Assembly: GCA_031270845.1 (NCBI GenBank)
Contig: JAISXF010000093.1
Span: 1-34,379, forward strand
Reading direction: 5' to 3'
DNA length: 34,379 bases
Source of the DNA: Prevotellaceae bacterium
Lineage (GTDB): Bacteria > Bacteroidota > Bacteroidia > Bacteroidales > UBA932
Under the pieces are notes generated by a model. It was not told where the DNA came from. It did no database searches and saw nothing but the letters and a program-made list of their open reading frames with translations. Below are positions 17,131-23,785 of the stretch, piece after piece. A program made the position numbers and the translations under genes. The stretch's first letter is position 1, and each line of letters opens with the position of its first letter.

Positions 17131-18615
17131 TTATTCTTTTATCAATTCATATTTGGCCAGTACGGCATATTCCGCCGCAAAAGCGAATGCGAACATGCCT
17201 TCGACATTATTGTTGCTGGCCTCATGGCTCCAGCCGAGGAGCAAATTGGTCGGCAGGACATGTTTGTAGAGGTGGTACTTGTACCCGTAGTCGAGATTGT
17301 CCTGAAAACTTTTCAGGCAGACGCTTACGTTGGGGTACGACGGATATATTTCGGCGTAGGCACGCATCAGCACTCCATTGAACCAGTTGCGGAAGCCGCT
17401 GATGTCGTAAGTATAGTAGCCGGGTTTGGTCTGGCCGAGCGTGGCGAAGTGGGAGAAGCTTTTATCCGAAAGGTCTTTGGCATCGTTCAGATAAACGGCT
17501 TCGCCGGTAGCGCGGTAAAGGTCGGCAGCGCCCGAGAGCATCGAGCCGGAGTTGTAAGTAATCGGCGGCCCTACCCTATCGACGCAGGTAATCCCGCGGC
17601 GGTAGGTAACGCCTCCGACATTTTCAGTACTCGGACTTCCGGGCGTGCAGCCGCCCATCATGTCGTCATAGACGCCGGAGCTGGGGATTAGCAGATAGCG
17701 TTTTTGCCACGCATAAATCTTCCGGGCAAAGTCGAGGTAGTGGTCGCTTTTCTTGCGCATCTCCGAGCGGCGGGTACGGCCGTCGGTCTGGTCGATGTAG
17801 CGGTATTCCGTTTCGTCGGCCTTGTCTTTGTAGATTTCATGCAGCCATACCAGCGGGCTGACCATCGGGCCATTGCTGCACGAGTGCTTCGTAACGTAGC
17901 CCGGCCCCCAGGGGATGCCGCCACGTTCTTCGGCGCCGGCGCTCGGTCGTGTGCAGTCCCAGCCGTCGAGTACGTACTCGGTGAGGTATTCGGCTTTCGC
18001 CAGATATTCCGCATTACCGGTAAGCCGGTAGGCTTCGACCCATTCGCGGACAAGCCACATCTGGTCGTCATAGACATTCAATACGCCCGTAACATTGGCT
18101 CCCCCCTTCGCTCCGGCACGGTTCACGGCATATACCGACCAGCTTTTGGTCTGCGTATAGGAGCGCAGCGAAAACGTACCGAGGTAGTAATCGGCGGCGT
18201 CGTAGAGCTTGTAGAGCTGTTCGGAGTAGCGGGCGAAGTGGTTGTTGTAGAGCATCGGCTTGCCGTCCTCCTTAAGGGCTTCGAGGCCGTGCAGGATGGC
18301 ATTCACCGCTTCGATGGCCGCCGTGTACATCCAGATACTGCCGGTTTCCGACGAGCGGACACCGGTGTAGGGATTGTAATACCGCGCCATTTTCATTACA
18401 TTGCCTTCAAAATGATTTTCAAAAGCCGCATCGGCGATTTCAATGGCACGTATCAGGTTCTGCTCGGAGAGGTTGGTTTCCTCGCCGCCATTACCGTTGC
18501 CATTGCCGTTTCCATTACCATTGGGAGCCGGATCGCTTCCCTTGCAGGTTGCCATAGCCACCGTACATACGATAGCCAGCAACAGGGACAAAAAGAGTTT
18601 CAATCTTTTTTTCAT
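17131..18615 (-). CDS. GH76 family alpha-1,6-mannanase, lipoprotein
   Basis: Predicted endo-alpha-1,6-mannanase that cuts the mannan backbone outside the cell. The (alpha/alpha)6 family pattern is seen as repeated helix-start motifs: GSIWMYTAAIEAVNAI, the paired aspartates VYDDQMW (D183, D184, the expected nucleophile and acid/base), GVYDDMMGG, and TYNSGSMLSGAADLYRATG. A lipobox-like ATCKG follows the signal peptide, then a Gly-Asn linker (NGNGNGNGNG) that would hold the enzyme off the membrane. Length is 494 residues. Activity on alpha-1,6-mannan is known for the family; the natural substrate here is inference. A 131-base gap with a hairpin separates it from the gene upstream. Confidence 0.85.
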   Translation of the reverse strand: MKKRLKLFLSLLLAIVCTVAMATCKGSDPAPNGNGNGNGNGNGGEETNLSEQNLIRAIEIADAAFENHFEGNVMKMARYYNPYTGVRSSETGSIWMYTAAIEAVNAILHGLEALKEDGKPMLYNNHFARYSEQLYKLYDAADYYLGTFSLRSYTQTKSWSVYAVNRAGAKGGANVTGVLNVYDDQMWLVREWVEAYRLTGNAEYLAKAEYLTEYVLDGWDCTRPSAGAEERGGIPWGPGYVTKHSCSNGPMVSPLVWLHEIYKDKADETEYRYIDQTDGRTRRSEMRKKSDHYLDFARKIYAWQKRYLLIPSSGVYDDMMGGCTPGSPSTENVGGVTYRRGITCVDRVGPPITYNSGSMLSGAADLYRATGEAVYLNDAKDLSDKSFSHFATLGQTKPGYYTYDISGFRNWFNGVLMRAYAEIYPSYPNVSVCLKSFQDNLDYGYKYHLYKHVLPTNLLLGWSHEASNNNVEGMFAFAFAAEYAVLAKYELIKE

Positions 18616-18656
18616 AATCTATTGATTTAACTGTGTGTAATTTTCCCGTACCGTCG

Positions 18657-18737
18657 CCCTGTGCGCCCCTGTGTCGCGCTGTGTCAGAAAAAACCAAACA
18701 ACACAGAGCGGCACAGAGGCCTCACAGAGTAACAGGG
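18657..18737. repeat. Large CTGTG-rich imperfect hairpin inside the PUL1 operon
   Basis: The left arm 18657-18684 (CCCTGTGCGCCCCTGTGTCG and onward) and right arm 18701-18737 (ACACAGAGCGGCACAGAGGC and onward) pair as an imperfect stem of about 26 bp with a 16-base A-rich or T-rich loop. It occupies most of the gap between the surface-lipoprotein gene and the GH76 gene. No U-tract follows on the minus strand, so an mRNA-processing, attenuation or mobile-repeat role is more likely than a plain terminator. It shares CTCTGTG words with 5301-5362. Confidence 0.6.
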
Positions 18738-18746
18738 AAAAACTGA

Positions 18747-20585
18747 TTACTGCAGGTCAATGGCATTAATACAAAGTTTGTTTTCGTCGCCATTGACTTC
18801 GCCGTTATACACTCCGAGGGCGACTACGACGTTGTTACCATTGAATTGCGAGAGGTCATATACAAACCGCGCATAATCGTTCGGTGTGCCGACTTCTCCC
18901 GCGCCATGTTTAAACTTCCAGCAACCATTGGCTGCCGCCGAAGCCTCCTGCGCCGTATTCGATACCGGACTCATGTGGGTTACCGTCCCGTCTTCCTTAA
19001 TGACCGTCAGTTTAAAGAACGTATAATTACTGCCGAAGTTACGCGTCCGCAGGGTCAGGTTATTCTGGCCTGCCTTAATTTCAAACTTCGCGTAGAAATA
19101 CGATTCCGGCACTAACGTATTAATCGCGCCGTTGCCGCGGGTTTTAATAATAAATCCCTGTCCGGCGAACGGTTCGGGGTCTTTATAAAGCGGCAGGTAC
19201 GTCCATTCCTTGCCGATATGCGGCACCGTCCGCCATGACTTGTAAGCGTCGATATAGTTATCGCGGCTACCGCCTACGGGACTCACGCCGGTAAACGATT
19301 TTTTCGGGTTCACCATCGTCGAGCGCACGGCTTCGAGGGGCAGCTTCCAGTCGGTAATGGCTTCCGTGCCGGGCAGCCAGTCCCAGCCGGTACAGTTCTG
19401 GCTCGCAAAGCGGAACGACCGCAACACAAGCTGTTTCCAGTAATCGCCTGTTTGGGCGCGGTAGAGACCTACGGCAATGATGACTTCCTTGTTCACGTAG
19501 GCGCTCAGGTCGAAATAATAGTCGGCATAGTTGCCCGAATCGTGCGTCCGGTTGCCGCCGATTTTCACCGCCGCCGGTGTCGGAGCGCTCAAATCGACCA
19601 CCTGCACACCCCAGTGCGCCGGAGCCGACGCGTCGGCATTATGCGTGCGCACCCGGACGGTCAGGATTTTATTATCGGCCGTGATGAGCTTGCTGCCGAA
19701 GGTGTACGAGTCGAACACATCAAGGTTGGCCGGGTTGCTGCGGTCGGCGGCGTCGTTGCGGATACGCAGGGTCGAACCTTCATTCTGTTCTTCAAAATTC
19801 CCTATGTACTCGTTCGAGCCCATGTAGTCGGTTGACCAGTCGAAGTGAGGATACATGTCGGCATTGCGCCCGCCGCGGTATTCATTATAATACCACTTGT
19901 CGGCCAGCGAGAGGGCGTCGGCGGTTTTGCCGCGCAGCAGCTCTTCGCCGCCCATCGTGATGTTGAGCGTCGCCACGCCTCCGGCAAAGGACGCCGCCGG
20001 CACATCGCGGATAATGACCGGATAGCCCGCTTTGGTAAACGTTACCACGTAGTCGTCGGTCGCGAGATTTTCAATCGTATAGCGACCGTCGGCGCCGGTA
20101 ACGTCCGAGCCGGTTGAGCCGGCTGATACGGCAACGCCTGCGAGCGGAGCGCCGGCATTCTTTCCGTCAGAAACAATACCCGTGATTTTCAACGACGCAT
20201 TACGCAGACCGATGTTCACCGTCGCCACACCATTGGAAAAGCTCGCTTCGCGAAGCGCCACGCCGCGCGTCTCCCAGCCCGTTTTGGAAAACGAGATGGT
20301 CGAGGTCGTTACCGGCGCATTCGGGAAACTGTACTTTCCGTCGGAGCCTGTGGTTGCCGAACTTTCTACCGGCGTTGCGATGCCCGAAGCGTCGGTAACG
20401 GTAACCGTTACCGTTACGCCGGCGAGCGGCGAGCCGTCATAATCATCGGTTACGGTACCTGTAACCGAACCCAGTACGGATGTCTTGCCGGGGCCGTCTT
20501 CGTCGTCGCTGCAAGCCATCGTTGTCGCCGCGCCTCCTATCAGCGCAGCGCACGCCAAGATTCTCAAAAATTTTGGTGTTTTCAT
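18747..20585 (-). CDS. Surface lipoprotein with two Ig-like domains and two C-terminal beta-sandwiches
   Basis: Predicted surface glycan-binding protein of PUL1. The lipobox ATTMAC is followed by SDDED, which matches the acidic surface-export signal of Bacteroidota lipoproteins. Two homologous carboxypeptidase-regulatory-like repeats follow (about 40-128 and 131-212), each ending in a similar strand (FSNGVATVNIGL; FAGGVATLNITM). The C-terminal 400 residues contain two regions that also look like copies of each other (YYFDLSAYVNKEVIIAVGLY; FVYDLSQFNGNNVVVALGVY), suggesting paired jelly-roll carbohydrate-binding modules. No catalytic motif is recognised. Length is 612 residues. It is unusual in lying upstream of the enzyme and susC rather than after susD. 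Confidence 0.7.
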   Translation of the reverse strand: MKTPKFLRILACAALIGGAATTMACSDDEDGPGKTSVLGSVTGTVTDDYDGSPLAGVTVTVTVTDASGIATPVESSATTGSDGKYSFPNAPVTTSTISFSKTGWETRGVALREASFSNGVATVNIGLRNASLKITGIVSDGKNAGAPLAGVAVSAGSTGSDVTGADGRYTIENLATDDYVVTFTKAGYPVIIRDVPAASFAGGVATLNITMGGEELLRGKTADALSLADKWYYNEYRGGRNADMYPHFDWSTDYMGSNEYIGNFEEQNEGSTLRIRNDAADRSNPANLDVFDSYTFGSKLITADNKILTVRVRTHNADASAPAHWGVQVVDLSAPTPAAVKIGGNRTHDSGNYADYYFDLSAYVNKEVIIAVGLYRAQTGDYWKQLVLRSFRFASQNCTGWDWLPGTEAITDWKLPLEAVRSTMVNPKKSFTGVSPVGGSRDNYIDAYKSWRTVPHIGKEWTYLPLYKDPEPFAGQGFIIKTRGNGAINTLVPESYFYAKFEIKAGQNNLTLRTRNFGSNYTFFKLTVIKEDGTVTHMSPVSNTAQEASAAANGCWKFKHGAGEVGTPNDYARFVYDLSQFNGNNVVVALGVYNGEVNGDENKLCINAIDLQ

Positions 20586-20651
20586 TGTTTTTTTTGTTTA
20601 GTTGTTGAAATATGTAACTGATTAATTGTTTCGTTATTTCATCGATTTTCA

Positions 20652-21311
20652 TCAAGTAATAAGAACAATCTGTTCATCGCACCATGGGCCGGGCTGCATG
20701 CGCGGGTTTATCCACGCAATCATAAAGTGCAGGTGCTTTGTCGCGTCATCGGCATCGAAATAAAGCGAATAATGCAGTTTGGTAGAGGCGTCCTGCATCC
20801 ATTCCGTTTCATCCTCTTTGCGGTAACGAATAATAAAACCGTAATAACCTGCGCTCACAAGATGCTGTACAGGATGCCCCTGCAGCGGATTGGCAACGTA
20901 GATAATAACGGTATGATGTTGAGATATAACATCAGAGATAATCGGGGCATCGCCCGGAACCGGCAACGGCTCATGGGCGTGCGGGTGCCGCGGGCGCAGA
21001 CCCATCGCTTCGATGTCGCTGTCGCTGATATATTCATTGACATAGAACGAATCGGTAAAAAAGCGAAGGTAGTGCCGCAGGTCGCTGAACGCGCGTTTTT
21101 TGTTGGTGGCCGTCCGCCGGTTGGAGGTTTCGGGGTTCACATTCGCGTCGTACGCAGTGTAGGCATTCGTGGTGTCCGTGTCCAATATCGTAACCTGATC
21201 GGTATCAAGGTGCCACGTCTGCAGGTTGAGTTTGCTTTTATCCCGAATATTGCCGGCGAACGGTAAAAATGCGCCGTCTTTTCGGGGAAAGTATGAATTG
21301 TAGTGAGACAT
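20652..21311 (-). CDS. Small FN3-like protein, function unknown
   Basis: A 219-residue protein without a signal peptide or membrane segment; I cannot assign a function. The N-terminal half (to about 115) is charged, with a predicted helix (NKKRAFSDLRHYLRFF) and a His/Pro stretch (RPRHPHAHEPLPVPGD). The C-terminal half resembles a fibronectin type III-like sandwich: PIISDVISQHHTVIIYV, YYGFIIRYRKEDETEWMQ, LHYSLYFD, MIAWINPRMQPGPWCDE. It is the first gene of the minus-strand series and starts 160 bases beyond 21-bp array B, so its transcript probably carries the array in its leader. A 66-base gap separates it from the next gene. The lack of a secretion signal is odd in a glycan-uptake operon. 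Confidence 0.65.
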   Translation of the reverse strand: MSHYNSYFPRKDGAFLPFAGNIRDKSKLNLQTWHLDTDQVTILDTDTTNAYTAYDANVNPETSNRRTATNKKRAFSDLRHYLRFFTDSFYVNEYISDSDIEAMGLRPRHPHAHEPLPVPGDAPIISDVISQHHTVIIYVANPLQGHPVQHLVSAGYYGFIIRYRKEDETEWMQDASTKLHYSLYFDADDATKHLHFMIAWINPRMQPGPWCDEQIVLIT

Positions 21312-21470
21312 ATAAATAATGTATTTAAAGTAACTAATTTATTTTAAAAAAAAGAATCTCCCGACGCGCAGCAACGCCCGTCGAGAGGCTGTTTCCGTGG
21401 CATCGTAACCCGTTCCTGCCCAAGGCGAGGCCTCCATGCCGGAAGGGAGCCGAAAAGGCAAACCGTTTTC

Positions 21471-21737
21471 GTCAATTGGTAGGGACCTTTTGTCAATTGG
21501 TAGGGACCTTTTGTCAATTGGTAGGGACCTTTTGTCGATTGGTAGGGACCTTTTGTCAATTGGTAGGGACCTTTTGTCGATTGGTAGGGACCTTTTGTCG
21601 ATTGGTAGGGACCTTTTGTCAATTGGTAGGGACCTTTTGTCAATTGGTAGGGACCTTTTGTCAATTGGCAGGGACCTTTTGTCAATTGGCAGGGACCTTT
21701 TGTCAATTGGTACGTACCGCGAGGTATCGGCAGGTAC
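21471..21737 (+). repeat. 21-bp tandem array, copy B
   Basis: Eleven full units at 21471-21701 share the sequence of copy A (GTCAATTGGTAGGGACC plus TTTT), with CAATTG more common than CGATTG here. A twelfth diverges at 21702 into the same terminal element as in copy A (TACGTACCGCGAGG, then TATCGGCAGGTACTTTTT). Both copies have the same orientation, about 21.5 kb apart. The flanks differ on both sides, apart from a CCTG just after the terminal element. It lies upstream of the first minus-strand gene of PUL1. Confidence 0.97.
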
Positions 21738-22225
21738 TTTTTGCCTGAAATCGGCTACGTTTTTACGGAAAAGAGCGGTATTACTCCTCGCGCCGGCGCC
21801 TGTTGCGGCCGTCCCTGTCGGGGTCGGCCTGTCGGTCGGCTGGCGCAAACGTCCATCGAGGACGGTTCTTCCGGTCAAGGTTTGGCACGCGACCGGTGCG
21901 TGCATCGGTTCGCATACATCCCTCCCCGGACAAGGCGTTGAACCCTGTCCGGGGAATCGCGTCATGCGAGCGGCTGAATGAAGTGAAGTCATCGTAGAAT
22001 GGTTTTAATGTGATTACCGAATTATGTTATCTATATAATATAGGTGTACCTCACAGCCCGCAAACGGCCGCCGCTGCCTGCTACCGGCCGCTGCTGCCCA
22101 CGACAGTGGCCGGCAGCCGGCGGCGACAGCCGACGGCGAACTGCTTATATTAAATTTTTGTGAAGAAAAATTTTCCGGCACGAAAACAGCCGGTTTTTGC
22201 CCCTGCGAAGAAAAAAAATACAGGA
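21738..22225. other. Gene-free GC-rich segment with hairpins
   Basis: No convincing gene is seen on either strand. The segment is GC-rich up to about 22140. It includes CCCCGGACAAGG (21924-21935) facing CCCTGTCCGGGG (21943-21954), a 12-bp stem with one mismatch and a 7-base loop without a U-tract. From about 22060 to 22140 it has dense GCCGGC/CCGCTG words that can fold in many ways. After 22140 it becomes AT-rich. Confidence 0.5.
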
Positions 22226-22427
22226 GATAATATTTATTATCGGAAGTAACCCCAAAACGAATTGACAAATAACAAATTATAAAACCAAAATAGAGAGGAT
22301 CGAATGAAAATGTTTTACGCCAGCATGACCCAGCCTTTTCCGCAGGACGCGGAGAAAGGGTTAAAACAACCACTTTACAAAAATGAAACGGACGTACTGT
22401 TTTTTACTTCCGATAATAAATATTATC
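22226..22427. repeat. Pair of 24-bp perfect inverted repeats, 202 bp end to end
   Basis: The left arm (22226-22249) begins GATAATATTTATTATC and continues CGGAAGTAA. The right arm (22404-22427) is its exact reverse complement. Each arm contains its own dyad GATAAT-N4-ATTATC. The 154 bases between hold a smaller hairpin (TTTTCCGC, GCGGAGAAA, about 22336-22358). No transposase is present. It could be a miniature mobile element or a pair of regulator sites. Confidence 0.8.
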
Positions 22428-22450
22428 CCGTGCTGAGTTTGTGTTCTTAA
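22304..22450 (+). CDS. Possible 48-residue small protein
   Basis: An ATG at 22304 opens 48 codons (MKMFYASMTQPFPQDAEKG, then LKQPLYKNETDVLFF, then TSDNKYYPVLSLCS). An AGAGAGG purine tract lies five bases before the start, at 22292-22298. There is no signal peptide or recognised family. The frame overlaps the right 24-bp inverted arm. Such short frames arise by chance, and Bacteroidota genes rarely depend on Shine-Dalgarno sites, so the call is weak. Confidence 0.2.
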   Translation: MKMFYASMTQPFPQDAEKGLKQPLYKNETDVLFFTSDNKYYPVLSLCS

Positions 22451-22804
22451 ATATTCATATAAAAGAAGTAAACAACGCCGCAAAGGTAGTAAAAAATCTT
22501 ATTACAAAAAAAAATTTTTTTACACAAATTTCCACTTTTTTTTACTTCTTTCAGAATTTTAAAAAGTAGCAGTGTGAATTGAAAATTAATTAAGAATTAA
22601 ACTACCGGTCAAAAGCGGATGATTTTTCATTAATCATTAACATTCAACCGTTAATGCTTCATTCCCGATGACCGGGTCTTTATTTTTTATGTTGCCGTTG
22701 CGTAGTTGAGGCCGGTTAGTTGTTATAGCAGTAATAAAGTAATTACAATTATTTAAAACAGCTGTTCACTATTTTTTATTTAAGTCTCCCGTTTTTTCTT
22801 TTAC
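22451..22804. other. AT-rich gap upstream of fecR
   Basis: No gene is seen, and no ECF sigma factor frame is present. The gap holds the minus-strand -7 element, an inverted repeat CATTAAC/GTTAATG (22635-22641, 22650-22656), and a short GC stem CCCG/CGGG followed by a T-rich run near 22665-22690 that resembles a weak terminator. No TAnnTTTG element was found on the plus strand, so the fecR promoter is not identified. Confidence 0.45.
22481..22488 (-). promoter_or_regulatory. Candidate minus-strand -7 element upstream of PUL1
   Basis: The minus strand reads TACCTTTG, matching TAnnTTTG, with a TTTG at 22505-22508 (16-base spacer, shorter than usual). No closer minus-strand consensus is seen before the gene starting at 21311. 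If used for PUL1, the leader would be about 1.15 kb and contain array B. Confidence 0.4.
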
Positions 22805-23770
22805 ATGAACGAATACGTACACAAAGTCATAGCGCTATACACGTCGGATAGCGCCTCATCTTCCCCCGAAAACTTTCACCGGTGGCTGGTCGAGCCTTCT
22901 TTTGAAGCGGCCAAAGCCGATGCCCTGCGGCGTTTGTGGGATCAATCGCCGAATGTATCGGAGGAAGAGACGGCGGCCGCGCTGGCGTCGTTGAAGTTAA
23001 AATCGCAGTTCATGCCCCGTCCCCGGCGGCGGGCGGTGCGGATATGGCGCTACGCGGCGGCGGTGGCGCTGTGCGTGTCGCTGGCGGCGGGGTATATTTT
23101 CACGCATCGTGCGCCGGCAGCCCCCGTGTTTGCCGAATATTTCAGCGGCGGCGGCCTCTCGGAAACCGTGCAGCTGCCCGACGGCAGTACGCTGCAAACC
23201 AACTCGGCGACGCTGATTGTATATCCTGTCGATTTCGGTAAAAGCACGCGGACGCTGTACCTGTCGGGCGAAGCGAACTTTAAGGTGGTGAAAAATCGGG
23301 CGCTGCCGTTTGTCGTCAAGTCCAAATATACGGAAGTCGAGGCGCTGGGAACGGAGTTTACGGTGGCGTCGTATGCCGAAGACCGCGACGTGAAGGTAAC
23401 CCTTATCAGCGGGCGTATTAAGGTGGAAGCGACTGATAACCAAACTGACTTTATCCTCGACCAGTCCGGCGAGCAGTTTGTTTATAACAAGCAGGAGAAA
23501 CAGTATGCCATCAGTCAGGTCGATCTTCACGACGCGACGGCCTGGCAGCGTGGCGAGCTGGTGTTTCGGGGGATGACTGTTCCCGACATTTTGACGGTAC
23601 TCGAGCGGCGCTACGATGTATCGTTCCAGTATAATTTTTCGTCGGTGAACGACGACAGGTTTAATTTTTATTTTAAGAAAGAAACGTCGCTGGCCGACAT
23701 TATGGAGATTATCAACACCGTCGCCGGCCGGTTCGATTACGCTATTACAAATCAACAAATCAACAACTAA
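22805..23770 (+). CDS. FecR-family anti-sigma factor
   Basis: Inner-membrane regulator that relays a signal from an STN-containing SusC to a cytoplasmic ECF sigma factor. A cytoplasmic N-terminal part (1-78, with FHRWLVEPSFEAAKADALRRLW in part) is followed by one membrane helix (about 79-100), the periplasmic FecR domain (SETVQLPDGSTLQTNSATLIV, in part; LYLSGEANFKVV; FVVKSKYTEVEALGTEF) and a C-terminal DUF4974 domain (LVFRGMTVPDILTVLERRYDV, in part). Length is 321 residues. It is 15 bases ahead of an STN-type susC, the expected partner. The usual sigma gene just upstream is missing from the whole window. Confidence 0.93.
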   Translation: MNEYVHKVIALYTSDSASSSPENFHRWLVEPSFEAAKADALRRLWDQSPNVSEEETAAALASLKLKSQFMPRPRRRAVRIWRYAAAVALCVSLAAGYIFTHRAPAAPVFAEYFSGGGLSETVQLPDGSTLQTNSATLIVYPVDFGKSTRTLYLSGEANFKVVKNRALPFVVKSKYTEVEALGTEFTVASYAEDRDVKVTLISGRIKVEATDNQTDFILDQSGEQFVYNKQEKQYAISQVDLHDATAWQRGELVFRGMTVPDILTVLERRYDVSFQYNFSSVNDDRFNFYFKKETSLADIMEIINTVAGRFDYAITNQQINN

Positions 23771-23785
23771 ACAAATGAATGTATT

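Noticed and set aside
21924-21954. GC-rich hairpin as an intrinsic terminator
   Set aside because: The stem is good, but no U-tract follows on either strand and no supported gene ends there.
21339-21992. Minus-strand frame of 217 residues with LPIDKRS repeats, and matching plus-strand frames at 21436-21981
   Set aside because: Open on both strands for the same reason. The non-repeat parts have no recognisable domain, and the copy A array has no equivalent flanking coding sequence.
22014-22373. Minus-strand frame of 119 residues
   Set aside because: Composition follows the GC-rich and AT-rich intergenic sequence, it crosses a 24-bp inverted-repeat arm, and no domain or signal is seen.
21312-22804. 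Insertion sequence or transposase between the PULs
   Set aside because: Inverted repeats are present, but no transposase or integrase frame is seen; kept only as a possible non-autonomous element.
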